This document shows positions 1-9,488 of a stretch of DNA of 64,000 nt, piece by piece; positions within the stretch are counted from its first letter, which is position 1; each line of letters opens with the position of its first letter. The notes beneath the pieces were generated by a model, which was not told the DNA's origin, searched no databases, and was given only the letters and a program-made list of their open reading frames with translations. The stretch lies in NCBI GenBank assembly GCA_964649825.1, contig CAZYQW010000004.1, forward strand, positions 1 through 64,000, given 5' to 3'. Source of the DNA: CAZYQW01 sp964649825 (lineage in GTDB: Bacteria > Planctomycetota > B15-G4 > JADJEK01). A program made the position numbers and the translations under genes.

Positions 1-264
1 CGTTTCTCCGGGGCCCTCGTCATCGCTTGCTGCGTTGCTCCTCCTCGACGTATCTCGAATACGCGGTCGTCGTCGCGCCTTGCCAGCGACGACGATGACC
101 TCCGGATAATCCACCAACAATCTGAATCACACCACTAGTACGCCTGCGATCCTGCGCCTCGACCTCGGTCGCGATGACCTCGCCTCGCTTCGAAAGCACT
201 TTCACCACGGACTAGCCCGAACTCGTCCCGAACGTCGCGCGGGCGTAGCGGGGAGAGACGAGGC
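1..264. other. no confident gene
   Basis: This edge segment carries no gene I can support. A 62-codon open frame on the minus strand (20-208, GTG start) shows no ribosome binding site, no recognisable domain and an Arg/Thr-rich tail, so it is probably chance coding potential in GC-rich DNA. The stretch lies downstream of the endonuclease gene on the minus strand. Confidence 0.4.
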
Positions 265-302
265 GAGGCGGGAGACGCGGCGGTCCGCGGCTCTCCCGCC
301 TC
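265..302 (-). terminator. GC-rich hairpin downstream of the endonuclease gene
   Basis: An 11-bp perfect inverted repeat (265-275 with 292-302) continues into a second 5-bp stem (276-280 with 285-289) after a two-base bulge, giving a long GC-rich hairpin about 90 bases after the endonuclease stop codon. There is no T-run, so intrinsic termination is only inferred; it could also be an mRNA 3'-end stabiliser. Confidence 0.45.
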
Positions 303-389
303 CCTCGGCGCAGCTCCTCGGCGAGTTCCTTCAGCCGCTTTCCGCGCGGGCGTCGAACGCGCGACGCGGCATCCACCGGTTACTGGGGG

Positions 390-1796
390 TTACTGGAACG
401 TCTGTCCCGCGTTGACGGCGCCGCGCGTGGCACTCTGCGGCGACTGCCACGTGAAGTCGCTCGGGTCGTTTCCGGTCCCCCCGCGCTGCAGCGAGTGGCT
501 GGAGCTCGTCGATCCGGTCTCGTTCACGCCGACGTCGGTCGAAGTGACGCCCACGGCGGCGCCGTTCGTCGCGGCGAACGTGCCTTCGTAGCTCAGGAAC
601 TCGATGAGGTCGCCCTGATCGTCGACGAGGGCGATGCCGTCGGGATCCCCGTTCTGCAGGCTGGTGAAGGTGAAGTCGAGCGTGCCGTAGCCGTTCTGCT
701 GGTTGGGGATCGTGCCGGAGAGGCTGACCGTTTTGTAGCTGCTGCCGCCGCTGCCGTTGTACGCCACGAGCGTCCAACCCGAGAGGTCGGTTCCGGCCGA
801 TCCGGCGACCTCGACGAATTCGTTCACGTCGGAGCCGGCGTTGTCGTAGTGGAACTCGTTGATCCACGGCGATCCCCCGCCTCCGCCACCACCGCCGCCG
901 CCGAACACGATCGCGACCCACTCGGGGTGATCGATGAACGGGTTCCGATTGCCCTGGAACGAGTAGACCACGTCGTTGCGGTCGGACTCGATCGCGTCCA
1001 CGGGATCGTCGGCGTGCCACTCGAGAAGCACGCTCAGCAAGCCCATGTAGCCGACGGAGCCGTTGCTGCCCGTGTTCGACGAGGCGATCAACGCGCGCTC
1101 GTCGGTGAGGATCAGGTCCGGCTCCGCGGCTCCGGTGACGCCGTGCGTGCCGCCCTCGTAGCGCACGTCGAGGTAGAGCAGGGCCCGCGCCACGTCGCCG
1201 CGCCGGTGGCCCCACGTCTCCCACGAACCCGTGCTTTGCGACCCTGTCGTCCAGTTCGAGTTGCCCGGATAGACGCCGCTGCCGCCTCCCATGCCCGCGT
1301 TGACCAGCGTCGTCTTCTCCGACGCGGTGGCGTCGCAGTACGCGTACGGTTTGTTGCCTCGCGAGCTGTTGTAGGACCCGTTGGCGAGAAAGAGGTGGTG
1401 GCAGTCGGTGTACGGGTAGTTCGAGCTGTTGTCGTTCGGAAAGCCGTACGACTTGGGCCAGGAGTGCTCGCGGTCGTAGTTAGAGTTGCCGGCGCCCACC
1501 TTCGCGTAGCTCGCGTTCTTGTAGACGTCGAGGATGCGGCTCGAGTTCGTCGGGTTCTCGTCCGCGAGTTCGAGGATGTTCCACGTGTCCGTCGCGCTCG
1601 ACGTGTACGGGTAGCGAACGTGGTCGTCGATCACGGCATGCAGCGTCTGCCGCAGCACCGTCGCGTTCGACGTGTTGACGGAGGTGTAGTAGCCCGGCGG
1701 CTGGGCCGACGCGAGCGGGGCGACGAGCCCGACGAACAGGAACGCGAGCGTTCGCGTCGTGACGGTTCGCCACAGGGTAACGCGGGATTCGAGCAT
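390..1796 (-). CDS. secreted endonuclease I with C-terminal lamin-tail domain
   Basis: 468-residue exported nuclease of the EndA/NucM (endonuclease I) family. Residues 1-31 are a signal peptide ending ASA. The catalytic domain (about 40-285) carries the His-Me motif DREHSWPKSYG and downstream DCHHLF and NRNPFIDHPEW segments typical of the family. A nine-glycine linker, encoded by a GCC/ACC-type triplet run, leads to a lamin-tail-domain-like beta sandwich (about 305-468; WINEFHYDN, NEFVEVAG, LSGWTLVAYNG). The start at 1796 is preferred over a longer frame because GGGAGGA lies five bases upstream and the signal peptide begins there. Predicted role: extracellular or periplasmic degradation of DNA/RNA for nutrient gain, the lamin-tail domain perhaps anchoring it. 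Monocistronic. Confidence 0.9.
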   Translation of the reverse strand: MLESRVTLWRTVTTRTLAFLFVGLVAPLASAQPPGYYTSVNTSNATVLRQTLHAVIDDHVRYPYTSSATDTWNILELADENPTNSSRILDVYKNASYAKVGAGNSNYDREHSWPKSYGFPNDNSSNYPYTDCHHLFLANGSYNSSRGNKPYAYCDATASEKTTLVNAGMGGGSGVYPGNSNWTTGSQSTGSWETWGHRRGDVARALLYLDVRYEGGTHGVTGAAEPDLILTDERALIASSNTGSNGSVGYMGLLSVLLEWHADDPVDAIESDRNDVVYSFQGNRNPFIDHPEWVAIVFGGGGGGGGGGSPWINEFHYDNAGSDVNEFVEVAGSAGTDLSGWTLVAYNGSGGSSYKTVSLSGTIPNQQNGYGTLDFTFTSLQNGDPDGIALVDDQGDLIEFLSYEGTFAATNGAAVGVTSTDVGVNETGSTSSSHSLQRGGTGNDPSDFTWQSPQSATRGAVNAGQTFQ

Positions 1797-2130
1797 GATG
1801 TCCTCCCAGACTTGCCATTCGCCGGGACCGCACGCGCGGATCCGGTTGCGCGCGATCGGCGCGCGTTGGTCGCCGTTTCGTATATGAAGGCTCGAAAGTC
1901 GTGATCGGCGACCACGCCGCGTATCAAACGCGTCTCGCGCCGGGGATCCAAGCAAGGTCCGCGACAAGCGATCGTGAAGGTCGCGCGTCCAGCATTACGA
2001 CGACGAAATGGAATCCGAGGGTCGAAGATCCGAACAGAAGATCCGAACAATGGGACGCTGCGAAACGTCGAGCTGATATGCCTGTCCCACACGCCCGCTT
2101 CATCGAGAAGCCATACGGAAGGAACCTGTC
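1797..2130. other. divergent intergenic region
   Basis: This 334-bp space separates the diverging endonuclease and spondin-domain genes and must hold both promoters. It is more AT-rich than the flanks. I see no confident -35/-10 pair. It contains the 13-bp tandem duplication listed separately. Confidence 0.5.
2024..2049. repeat. perfect 13-bp tandem duplication
   Basis: GAAGATCCGAACA occurs twice head to tail (2024-2036 and 2037-2049), about 80 bases upstream of the spondin-domain start codon. Tandem operator half-sites or a slippage product are both possible. Confidence 0.85.
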
Positions 2131-3267
2131 ATGTTGAAGTCCACCTCGCTCGCACTCCTCGGCGCGACCCTCCTCGCCGCCACCGCCGACGCGCGGCAGG
2201 TCCGGGTCCGGGTGATCGCCGAGAACTTGTCCCCGGATCAGGGGACCTACGTCACTCCGATCTGGGTCGCCATACACGATGGCTCGTTCGACGTGTACGA
2301 CGACACCGTCACGGCCAGCGCCGCGCTCGAGTCGATGGCGGAGGACGGTGATCCCGCCACGCTGGCGACCGTTTTCACCGGTCTCGCGGTCGGTCAGGCG
2401 AGCGGCGTCCTCGGCGGCGCGGAGATCGCGCCCGGCGAGGTCGTCGCCGGCGATTTCCTGGTCGACCCGACGCTCGCGAGCGGCCGGTTCTTCTCGTTCG
2501 TCGCGGGGGTGCGTCCGAGCAACGACGCGTTCATCGGCAACGCCGACCCGCTCTCGATCGAGCTCTTCGACGGGACGAGCACCTTCGTCGGGATGAACGT
2601 CTTCGCGACCGGCGCCGACGCGCGCGACGCGGGGACCGAGGTGAACGACGAGATCCCCGCGAACACCGCGTTCTTCGGCCAGACGACGCCGAACACGGGG
2701 ACGGCAGAAGCCGGCGTGGTCGGCGTCCACACCGGGTTCAACGCCAAGGGCACGGGCGGGATCCTCGACGACGCGACGTTCTCCGAGGCCGACTTCACGG
2801 AGACCGGATATCCGATCGTCAAGTTCCGCTTCGCGGCGGCCGACGCGATCACGTCGGATCGCGAGCACACCGTGACGTTGAGCGGCGACGACGAAGTGCC
2901 CGCCGTGAACTCGAAGGCGAGCGGCAACGGAACCCTCGACCTCTTGAGCGGCGGCACCCTGATCAGCTACTCATTCAAGTTCAACAAGAAGCTGAAGAAC
3001 GTGACGTCGGCCCACCTCCACTTGGGCGTGGCCGGCGTGAACGGCCCCATCGTGGTCGACCTTCTCGGCGGCGAAACGCCGAAGTCGGGCAAGTTCAAGA
3101 AGCTGAACGGCGAGTTCACGAGCGAAGACCTCACCGGCCCGTTCGCCGGCATGCCGCTCGACGCGCTCGTCGCCGAGATGGAGGCGGGGAACATCTACGT
3201 GAACGTCCACACCACGAAGAACCCCTCCGGCGAGATTCGTGGTCAGGTCGAGCTGGTCGGCCCCTGA
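2131..3267 (+). CDS. secreted spondin-domain and CHRD-domain protein
   Basis: 378 residues. Residues 1-21 are a signal peptide ending ADA. Residues about 22-215 resemble the Spondin_N domain (VRVIAENLSP, TPIWVAIHDG, early acidic patch, then repeated Gly-rich strands). Residues about 252-376 are a CHRD domain (HTVTLSGDDEVPAVNS, SAHLHLGVAG, NVHTTKNPSGEIRGQV), a fold found in chordin and many bacterial exported proteins. GAAGGAA precedes the ATG. The pair of domains is common in Planctomycetota and marine bacteria, but a biochemical role is not established; extracellular binding or adhesion is inferred. Diverges from the endonuclease gene. Confidence 0.85.
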   Translation: MLKSTSLALLGATLLAATADARQVRVRVIAENLSPDQGTYVTPIWVAIHDGSFDVYDDTVTASAALESMAEDGDPATLATVFTGLAVGQASGVLGGAEIAPGEVVAGDFLVDPTLASGRFFSFVAGVRPSNDAFIGNADPLSIELFDGTSTFVGMNVFATGADARDAGTEVNDEIPANTAFFGQTTPNTGTAEAGVVGVHTGFNAKGTGGILDDATFSEADFTETGYPIVKFRFAAADAITSDREHTVTLSGDDEVPAVNSKASGNGTLDLLSGGTLISYSFKFNKKLKNVTSAHLHLGVAGVNGPIVVDLLGGETPKSGKFKKLNGEFTSEDLTGPFAGMPLDALVAEMEAGNIYVNVHTTKNPSGEIRGQVELVGP

Positions 3268-3412
3268 CTCGCGATTCCGATCGCTCGTAAAAGTGCGACG
3301 AGGGTCGGCGGCGCGAGCCGTCGATCTTCTTTCTTCCTCGCTCCGTTCGCGCCGAGCGGCCCCGGCTCGCCGGCGGTGCGGGTGGACCCGTGCGGCACGC
3401 GCCGGGTCGGGA

Positions 3413-3418
3413 TAGAAT
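3413..3418 (+). promoter_or_regulatory. -10 element placing the transcript start at the ATG
   Basis: TAGAAT ends exactly seven bases before the ATG at 3426, the geometry of a leaderless promoter. No Shine-Dalgarno sequence is present. The -35 region (around 3391) is poor. Confidence 0.4.
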
Positions 3419-3425
3419 CGCGCCC

Positions 3426-4862
3426 ATGTCAGCGCGGGAGGTCGAAAGAACGCGACGGCGTCGAACGCTGATCGTGTCGTTGTGGGTCGCGACGTCGGCC
3501 TGCTCCAAGGAGTCGACGTCGGACGCGGCGAAGCTCGAGCCGCCGATCGTCGAGGCGTCGAGCGCGGTGGGCGATGCCGTCGTTGCGGCCGTCGGGACGG
3601 CGCGCGCGGCGGTCCTCGACGCGCCGGAGGACGTCGACGCCCGCTACCGGCTCGCCGTGCTCCTCGACGCGAACGGCCTCGCGCCGGCCGCGGAACGGGC
3701 CTACTCCCAACTCGTGCGGATCGATCCGACCCACGCGCGAGGTTGGTACCACCTGGCGCGCGTGCGACGCGACCTCGGGGATCCCGGGGGCGCCGGGACC
3801 GCGCTCGGGAAGTGCATCGAGATCGAACCGTCCTACGCCGCGGCGCACGCGCGGCGCGGCGACCTGCTCCTGGACGCGGCCGAGCTCGACGCCGCCGAGG
3901 CGGCGTATCGTCGCGCCACCGAGATCGATCCCGGTGGCCGCGGCGGCGTCCTCGGGCTGGCGCGGGTCCTGATCCAACGCGAGCAGTACGACGAGGCGTC
4001 GCGCGCGCTCGAACCGCTCGTCGCCGCCGACCCGAGCGACGGCGCGGCGGCGCACCTCCTCGGCACCGCGCTGCGGCTGAGCGGCGACGTCGAGCGAGCC
4101 GCGCCGTTCGTCGTACGCGGCGGCACGGCCGAGCGGTCGTGGTCGGACCCTTGGGCGGAGGAGGTGCTCCGGCACAGGGTCGGTCTCCAGGTCGAGAAGG
4201 CGCGGGCGTGGGAACGGTTGAGGGGCGCCTCCCCCGAGGCATTGATCCCGCTCCTCGAGGAGGAGCATCGCGCCGCGCCCGACGACCTCGGCGTGCTCGG
4301 CGCGTTGGCCGAGGCCCACTGCCGGCAAGGCTCGTTCGACGCCGCGTTCGAGGTCGTGGAGCGCGCGCGACGGGCGCGTCCCGATCACCCCCGCGTCCTC
4401 CTCATGCTCGGTCTCGTCCACGAGCTGAAGGGAGAGATCGAGAAGGCGCTGGACGCGACGCGGCGCGCGGTCGCCGCGCATCCCGAGTTCGCGTCCGGCC
4501 ATTACCGGCTCGGCGTGCTCGAGGGGAAGGCGGGACGGGGACCGGCCGCTCTGCTGTCGCTCCGCGAGGCGAAGCGGCTCGGACTCGATGACTTCGATCT
4601 GCACGTGAACCTCGGTGCCATCGAACGCATGCTCGGCGAGAACGAGCACGCCGTCCGGAGCTTCGAGCACGCCGTCCGCGTCGCTCCCGCTTCCTTCGAG
4701 GCGAACCTCTTCCTGGCCCGGGCCTGCGGCGAGGCCGGGCACATCGAGCGAGGGTTCGCGGCGCTCGCGCGGGCGAGGGAGATCGATCCGGGACACGCGT
4801 ACCTCGGCGTGGTGGAGGCACGGCTGCGCGAGCTGTCCGACGCGAGCGGCGCAGCCCGATGA
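3426..4862 (+). CDS. TPR-repeat lipoprotein
   Basis: 478 residues. A positively charged N-terminus and a hydrophobic stretch end in a lipobox (ATSAC, Cys26), so the protein is probably membrane-anchored and faces the periplasm. The rest consists of about ten tetratricopeptide repeats, for example ERAYSQLVRIDPTHARGWYHLA and similar units to residue 470. TPR proteins scaffold complexes. The stop overlaps the next gene's ATG (ATGA at 4859-4862), so the two proteins are translationally coupled and probably act together; TPR-CRTAC1 pairs are frequent in Planctomycetota and Acidobacteria. The start at 3426 lacks an SD but follows a -10 box at leaderless spacing and gives a proper lipoprotein signal. 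Confidence 0.85.
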   Translation: MSAREVERTRRRRTLIVSLWVATSACSKESTSDAAKLEPPIVEASSAVGDAVVAAVGTARAAVLDAPEDVDARYRLAVLLDANGLAPAAERAYSQLVRIDPTHARGWYHLARVRRDLGDPGGAGTALGKCIEIEPSYAAAHARRGDLLLDAAELDAAEAAYRRATEIDPGGRGGVLGLARVLIQREQYDEASRALEPLVAADPSDGAAAHLLGTALRLSGDVERAAPFVVRGGTAERSWSDPWAEEVLRHRVGLQVEKARAWERLRGASPEALIPLLEEEHRAAPDDLGVLGALAEAHCRQGSFDAAFEVVERARRARPDHPRVLLMLGLVHELKGEIEKALDATRRAVAAHPEFASGHYRLGVLEGKAGRGPAALLSLREAKRLGLDDFDLHVNLGAIERMLGENEHAVRSFEHAVRVAPASFEANLFLARACGEAGHIERGFAALARAREIDPGHAYLGVVEARLRELSDASGAAR

Positions 4863-6505
4863 GGTGGACCGCGCTCGTCGTCGTGGCCGCGGTCGTCCTC
4901 GGTTGCCGCGACGAGCGGTCCGCGCCAGGCGTTTCGGCCGCCGCCTGGTTCGTCGACGAGGCGGCGGCCCGCGGCGTCGAGTTCGTGCATCGGTCGGGCG
5001 CGGGGACCGACTCGTACCTCATGCCGGAGATCATGGGCGGCGGCGCCGCGCTGTTCGACATGGACGGCGACGGCGACCTCGACCTGTACTTCGTCCAGGG
5101 CGGCGGGATCCTCGCCGATCCCGCGTCGCGGCCGCCAAACCAGCTCTTCGAGAACGCGGGCGACGGCACGTTCCGCGACGTGACCGCGTCGAGCGGCGCG
5201 GGCGACCGCGGTTACGGCATGGGGGTGGCGTGCGGCGACGTCGAGGCGGACGGCGACGTCGACCTCTACGTCACCAACGTCGGCGCGAACGTGCTCCTCG
5301 TGAACGAAGGGGCGGCGCGCTTCGTCGATCGCACCGCGCACGCGCGCGCCGGCGACGAAGGGTGGGGGACGAGCGCCGCGTTCTTCGACCTCGACGGGGA
5401 CGGGTTCCTCGACCTCTACGTCGTGAACTACCTGAGCTGGAAGCCGAGCCACGAGATTCGCTGCTTCAACCGGACGGGCGGCGTCGACTACTGCGACCCG
5501 CAGGTCTACGAGGCGCCGGCCGTCGACGTGCTCTATCGGAACCGCGGCGACGGGACGTTCGAGGACGTCACCGAGGCGTCCGGCGTCGCGAGCGCGCGCG
5601 GCACCGGGCTCGGCGTCGCCGCCGCCGACTTCGACGCCGACGGATGGTGCGACGTGTTCGTGGCGAACGACGGAATGCCGGATCACCTGTGGCAGAACCG
5701 CGGCGACGGCACGTTCGTCGAGGAGGGCTCGCGGCGCGGCTGCGCGGTCGACAACGACGGCGTGGCGAAGGCGGGGATGGGGGTGGCGGTGGACGACGTG
5801 GACGACGACGGCGACTTCGACCTGATGGTGTGCAACCTGAACGACGAGACCGACTCGTTCTTCGAGAACGACGGGGGGGCGTTCCTCGATCGCACGCGGC
5901 CGAGCGGGCTCTCGGGCTCGCGCGCGTTCACGCGCTTCGGGATGGGCTTCGTCGACTTCGACGACGACGGCCGTCTCGACCTGTACCAGGCGAACGGCCG
6001 CGTGCAGCGGCTCTTGCCGCGCTACTCCGAAGACGACTACGCGGAGCCGAACCGCCTGCTCCGCGGCGTCGCCGGCCGGCGGTTCGAGGAGGTCCTCCCG
6101 GCCGGCGGCACCGGCTCGCCGCTGGTGGCGACGAGCCGCGCCGCCGCGTTCGGCGACGTGGACGGCGACGGCGGCGTCGACGTCGTCGTCGTCAACCGCG
6201 ACGCGCCCGCGTACCTGCTGATGAACCGCGTGCCGAACCGCGGGGGTTGGATCGGCGTTCGCGTCCTCGATCGGCGCGGCGGCGACGCGATCGGCGCCAT
6301 CGTGAGCGTCACGATCGGCGAGCGTCGCGTGACCCGCGAGGTACGAGCCGCGTCGAGCTACCTCGCGAGCCACTCCCCGATCGTCCACTTCGGACTCGGC
6401 CGCGCGCGGTCCGCGACGAACCTCCGCGTCCGCTGGCCGAACGGCCGGACGACCGAGCACGGCGACTTCGACGCCGGCCGGGTCGTCGTGCTCGCGTCGC
6501 CGTGA
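4859..6505 (+). CDS. CRTAC1-type FG-GAP/ASPIC-UnbV lipoprotein
   Basis: 548 residues. Lipobox VVLGC places the lipid-modified Cys at residue 16. Repeated FG-GAP/VCBS blades with calcium-binding DxDxDGxxD loops (FDMDGDGDLDLYF, FDLDGDGFLDLYV, FVDFDDDGRLDLYQ, FGDVDGDGGVDVVV) suggest a seven-bladed beta-propeller. The last 90 residues are an ASPIC/UnbV domain (GGWIGVRVLD through VRWPNGRTTEHGDF). The family is similar to cartilage acidic protein 1 and is widespread in Planctomycetota; function is unknown, with surface binding or cofactor-linked roles proposed. Translationally coupled to the TPR lipoprotein. Confidence 0.88.
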   Translation: MRWTALVVVAAVVLGCRDERSAPGVSAAAWFVDEAAARGVEFVHRSGAGTDSYLMPEIMGGGAALFDMDGDGDLDLYFVQGGGILADPASRPPNQLFENAGDGTFRDVTASSGAGDRGYGMGVACGDVEADGDVDLYVTNVGANVLLVNEGAARFVDRTAHARAGDEGWGTSAAFFDLDGDGFLDLYVVNYLSWKPSHEIRCFNRTGGVDYCDPQVYEAPAVDVLYRNRGDGTFEDVTEASGVASARGTGLGVAAADFDADGWCDVFVANDGMPDHLWQNRGDGTFVEEGSRRGCAVDNDGVAKAGMGVAVDDVDDDGDFDLMVCNLNDETDSFFENDGGAFLDRTRPSGLSGSRAFTRFGMGFVDFDDDGRLDLYQANGRVQRLLPRYSEDDYAEPNRLLRGVAGRRFEEVLPAGGTGSPLVATSRAAAFGDVDGDGGVDVVVVNRDAPAYLLMNRVPNRGGWIGVRVLDRRGGDAIGAIVSVTIGERRVTREVRAASSYLASHSPIVHFGLGRARSATNLRVRWPNGRTTEHGDFDAGRVVVLASP

Positions 6506-6515
6506 GCGAGCGAGC

Positions 6516-9395
6516 TCAGACGCCGAGCGCGGTGCGCCATTTCGCGAACAACGCCTCCTGGTCGGCGCGGAACGCCGGCCAATACGCGTTCGGATCGTTG
6601 GGGATGCCCGTCCGACGCCTCAGCTCTCGAAACGCAGTCGCCCGGGCGTCCGACCGCCAACGCGGCAGGTCGACGAGGATGCGATCGATCGCGCCGATCT
6701 GGAACAGCGCGCGGACCGCGTCCGGCTCGTCGTACAACGTGACCGCGTTCGCGAGCCGATCGGGGTCTCCCGCCGTCACCGCCGCGCCGATCGCGGCGGC
6801 CATGTAATCGTCCCATGTTCCCTGCCTCTCGAGGCGTCCGACGCTCGCGTCTTTCGGGCAGAGCAGGTCGCCGAGCACGTCGTCGCGGCCCGCTTGGAGC
6901 AGGAAATAGAGCACCGTGCTCGGCGGCACCCGGCCCGCCCCTTGTGCAGCGATCGCCTCGTCGGTCAGACCTGCGTCGACGAGGATCTGGACGAGTGCCT
7001 CGGGGATGGCCGACGCGAGGAACGCGTCGCGGAGGTCATCGATCAAGCCGAGCCGAACGAGCGCCAGCGCGCCGGTCTGGACACCGCGTTGATCCGCCCC
7101 GCGGACAAGCTCGCGCGCGGTCGCGGCGGCGTCGAGCTCCGCGAGCGTCCGTGCGAATGCGTCGACGCTCCCCTGGGGGCCGCGCACCGCGTCCACGATC
7201 TCGTCGATCCGGCTCCTTCGATGACGTTCGCGGACCTGATCCGCGTGATCGCGCAACGCGCGGACGGCCGTCGCATAGGCGGGGTCGTCGGCCGAGAGCG
7301 ATCCGCTCGACGCCTCTCCGAGGATCGGTTTCAGCGCGTCGGGGGCGTAGGGCAGGACGAGCGCGACGGCGCGGCGCGCGACGGTGTTCCCGGCCGGCTC
7401 GCGATCGAGCGCCGCGAGCGCGAGGTCGATGTCCGCCGTCGCGAGCCGCTCGAGGCAGTCGCCCGCCAGGTCATCCGTGGCCGGAAGACGGGCGTACCCC
7501 GCGCGGATCGGATCCATCCACTGCTCGTGGATCGCCCGTTCGACGAGCATGCGGAGTCGCGGGTCCGGAGCGACGCCGATCGCTTCGGTCAGCACCGACG
7601 GCGTGGCGAGGTTCGCGAGAGCGAGGGTCGCGACCGTAGCGTCCTCGTCGAGCAGCATGTCACGTCGCACGTCCGCGGCGAGGTCATTGGCGCGAAAGTT
7701 CGACGCCACGCGACGCCGGATCGCCGCCGAGGCATCGCGTGCGAATCGCTCGAGCGCGCCGGCGACCGAACGGTCTCCGCGGAACTGCTCGATCCATGCG
7801 ACGAACGACGCGCGCATCGATTCGGTCCCGACCTTCGCGGCGGCCTCCGCGAACTTCCGGCCGAGCGCCTCGTCCCCGCTCGCCGCCAGGTCGTCGCGCA
7901 GAGGCCTCGGCGAGACGCCGAGCGTCCCGCTCACGAACGTGCCTCCCGGGGGCGTCAGTTGGTAGCGCGGACCGGGGGAGGGGACGTGGTTGCCGAGAAC
8001 GAACCGCGGGTCGCGCCAGAAGGTCGGCTGCAGTACGGCCGTGACGAGCTCGGGATCTCCGCGATGCAGTCCGATCTCGATCACGCTCGCGATCGAGTGA
8101 GCTTCGCTGTTCAGGAGCGACGAGTAGAGCAGCTCCCGCAGCGACCCGGCCGGGACGAGGTCGAAGGTCGACTCCGTCACGGGAAACGTCGGCCGCTTGA
8201 CGACGGACTGGAAGGAACTGATGTCGTACGGCGGCGGCTCGGCGAGGAACCGCTCGAAGCCCTCGCGGCGCTCCGCGTCGGCCGCCGACGTCATCAGGCG
8301 GTGGATCGCCTGACCGCGGATCTGCGGCTCGGGGTCGGCGAGGAGGACGTCGAGCGTGGCTCGGTTCTCGACGTCGCCGAGGCCTTGCGCGAGCCGGAGC
8401 CGGTCGGTCGGGCGGAGCTCAGGAAAGCGTCGCCGCACGATCTCGCCGAGGGGCGTCGACTCGTCGAGCGCGGTGTTGCGGAGGAGCTTCACGGCGGCAT
8501 CCGGTCGCGTGGCGAGCGAGAAGTCGAGCAGCCGACCGAACAGTCTCGCGTCCTCGGCCGAAGCGCGCGAGAAGAGCACCTCGGTGGCCGGAACCGGAAA
8601 CCAAACCGGGTCGTCGGATGACTCGACGAGCGAGATCGCGCGTGAGACGTCCTCGGCCGAACCGCGTTGCACGAGCAGCTCGAAGACGTTCGAGGCGATG
8701 CGCCACGGATCCTGCTTCGCCGCCTCGACGACGCGATCGGGGATCGCTCGGTCGCGGCAGTTCCGGGCCAGGAAGACCAGCGCGGCTTCCGAGACGGATT
8801 CACTGAGACGCAGGCAGTACAGGTCCGTCATCGGCTCGCAGAGCTCGGACGCGGTCGCGCGTCGGATCGCTTCGGCGAGCGGCCCACCGAGCCGGCGGTA
8901 CGTCGCCGCGACGTCTTCGACCGGAGCCGACAGGAACATACGGTTCGACTTCGCCGAAGTGATCTCGTCCGGCGGCTTGGTCAGGAGTTCGATCAGCAGG
9001 TCGATCCCCTCGCGGCGCGCGTCCGGGATCGCCGCCGTCTTCGCCCCGTCGTCATCGAGGTCCGCCCGCGCGAGCGCCGCCGCGTCGGTATCGCCGTACG
9101 TCTCGACGACGCGCTCGAACTGCGCTCGCGCCGCGGTCCGGTCGCCGCGGGCGCGGGCGATGCGGCCGATCCGCCAGAGGGCCTTCGCCACCAGCTCGCG
9201 GTCCGCGTCGCCGCCGACCTCGACCGCGCGCTGGTACGACCTCAACGCGTCGGTCAGCTTCCCTTCGGCCGTCTCGAGGAACCACCCCTCGAGGTACGCG
9301 TCGCGCGCGGACCGCGGCGGATCCTGACCGAGCGCGGAGCGGACCGCGACCGCGACGAGGAGCAGGAGGAGGAGCCGGAGGAGGGATCGCGTCAT
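6516..9395 (-). CDS. large exported TPR/HEAT-repeat protein
   Basis: 959 residues with a clear N-terminal signal peptide (Leu-rich core, probable cleavage after ALG at about residue 23). Residues about 30-115 contain TPR-like helices (LTDALRSYQRAVEVGG, AAARAQFERVVETYGD). The remainder is made of irregular alpha-helical, HEAT/ARM-like repeats without a catalytic motif. A periplasmic scaffold is the most that can be inferred. The gene ends 10 bases from the CRTAC1 gene, convergent. GGAGAA lies seven bases before the ATG and a TATCGT -10-like box plus a Pho-box-like repeat lie upstream. Confidence 0.7.
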   Translation of the reverse strand: MTRSLLRLLLLLLVAVAVRSALGQDPPRSARDAYLEGWFLETAEGKLTDALRSYQRAVEVGGDADRELVAKALWRIGRIARARGDRTAARAQFERVVETYGDTDAAALARADLDDDGAKTAAIPDARREGIDLLIELLTKPPDEITSAKSNRMFLSAPVEDVAATYRRLGGPLAEAIRRATASELCEPMTDLYCLRLSESVSEAALVFLARNCRDRAIPDRVVEAAKQDPWRIASNVFELLVQRGSAEDVSRAISLVESSDDPVWFPVPATEVLFSRASAEDARLFGRLLDFSLATRPDAAVKLLRNTALDESTPLGEIVRRRFPELRPTDRLRLAQGLGDVENRATLDVLLADPEPQIRGQAIHRLMTSAADAERREGFERFLAEPPPYDISSFQSVVKRPTFPVTESTFDLVPAGSLRELLYSSLLNSEAHSIASVIEIGLHRGDPELVTAVLQPTFWRDPRFVLGNHVPSPGPRYQLTPPGGTFVSGTLGVSPRPLRDDLAASGDEALGRKFAEAAAKVGTESMRASFVAWIEQFRGDRSVAGALERFARDASAAIRRRVASNFRANDLAADVRRDMLLDEDATVATLALANLATPSVLTEAIGVAPDPRLRMLVERAIHEQWMDPIRAGYARLPATDDLAGDCLERLATADIDLALAALDREPAGNTVARRAVALVLPYAPDALKPILGEASSGSLSADDPAYATAVRALRDHADQVRERHRRSRIDEIVDAVRGPQGSVDAFARTLAELDAAATARELVRGADQRGVQTGALALVRLGLIDDLRDAFLASAIPEALVQILVDAGLTDEAIAAQGAGRVPPSTVLYFLLQAGRDDVLGDLLCPKDASVGRLERQGTWDDYMAAAIGAAVTAGDPDRLANAVTLYDEPDAVRALFQIGAIDRILVDLPRWRSDARATAFRELRRRTGIPNDPNAYWPAFRADQEALFAKWRTALGV

Positions 9396-9428
9396 CGTCG
9401 TTCTCCGTGGGTCGACCGGGATGCGAGA

Positions 9429-9471
9429 ACGATAGGTCGAGCGGCGACACGGCGTGTCACGGCCGTGTCAT
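9429..9471 (-). promoter_or_regulatory. Pho-box-like direct repeat and -10 box
   Basis: GTGTCAC-GGCC-GTGTCAT (9454-9471) is an 11-bp-period direct repeat of the kind recognised by OmpR/PhoB regulators. A TATCGT -10-like hexamer (9434-9429, minus strand) follows 19 bases closer to the gene at 9395. The repeat could regulate the exported HEAT protein or lie at the end of the regulator operon. A near-identical repeat is at 12050-12067. Confidence 0.45.
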
Positions 9472-9488
9472 CCTCCGCGCGTTCTTCG

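Noticed and set aside
20..208. 62-codon gene on the minus strand
   Set aside because: No SD, no homology-like motif, start codon GTG, tail composed of Arg/Thr; more likely chance.
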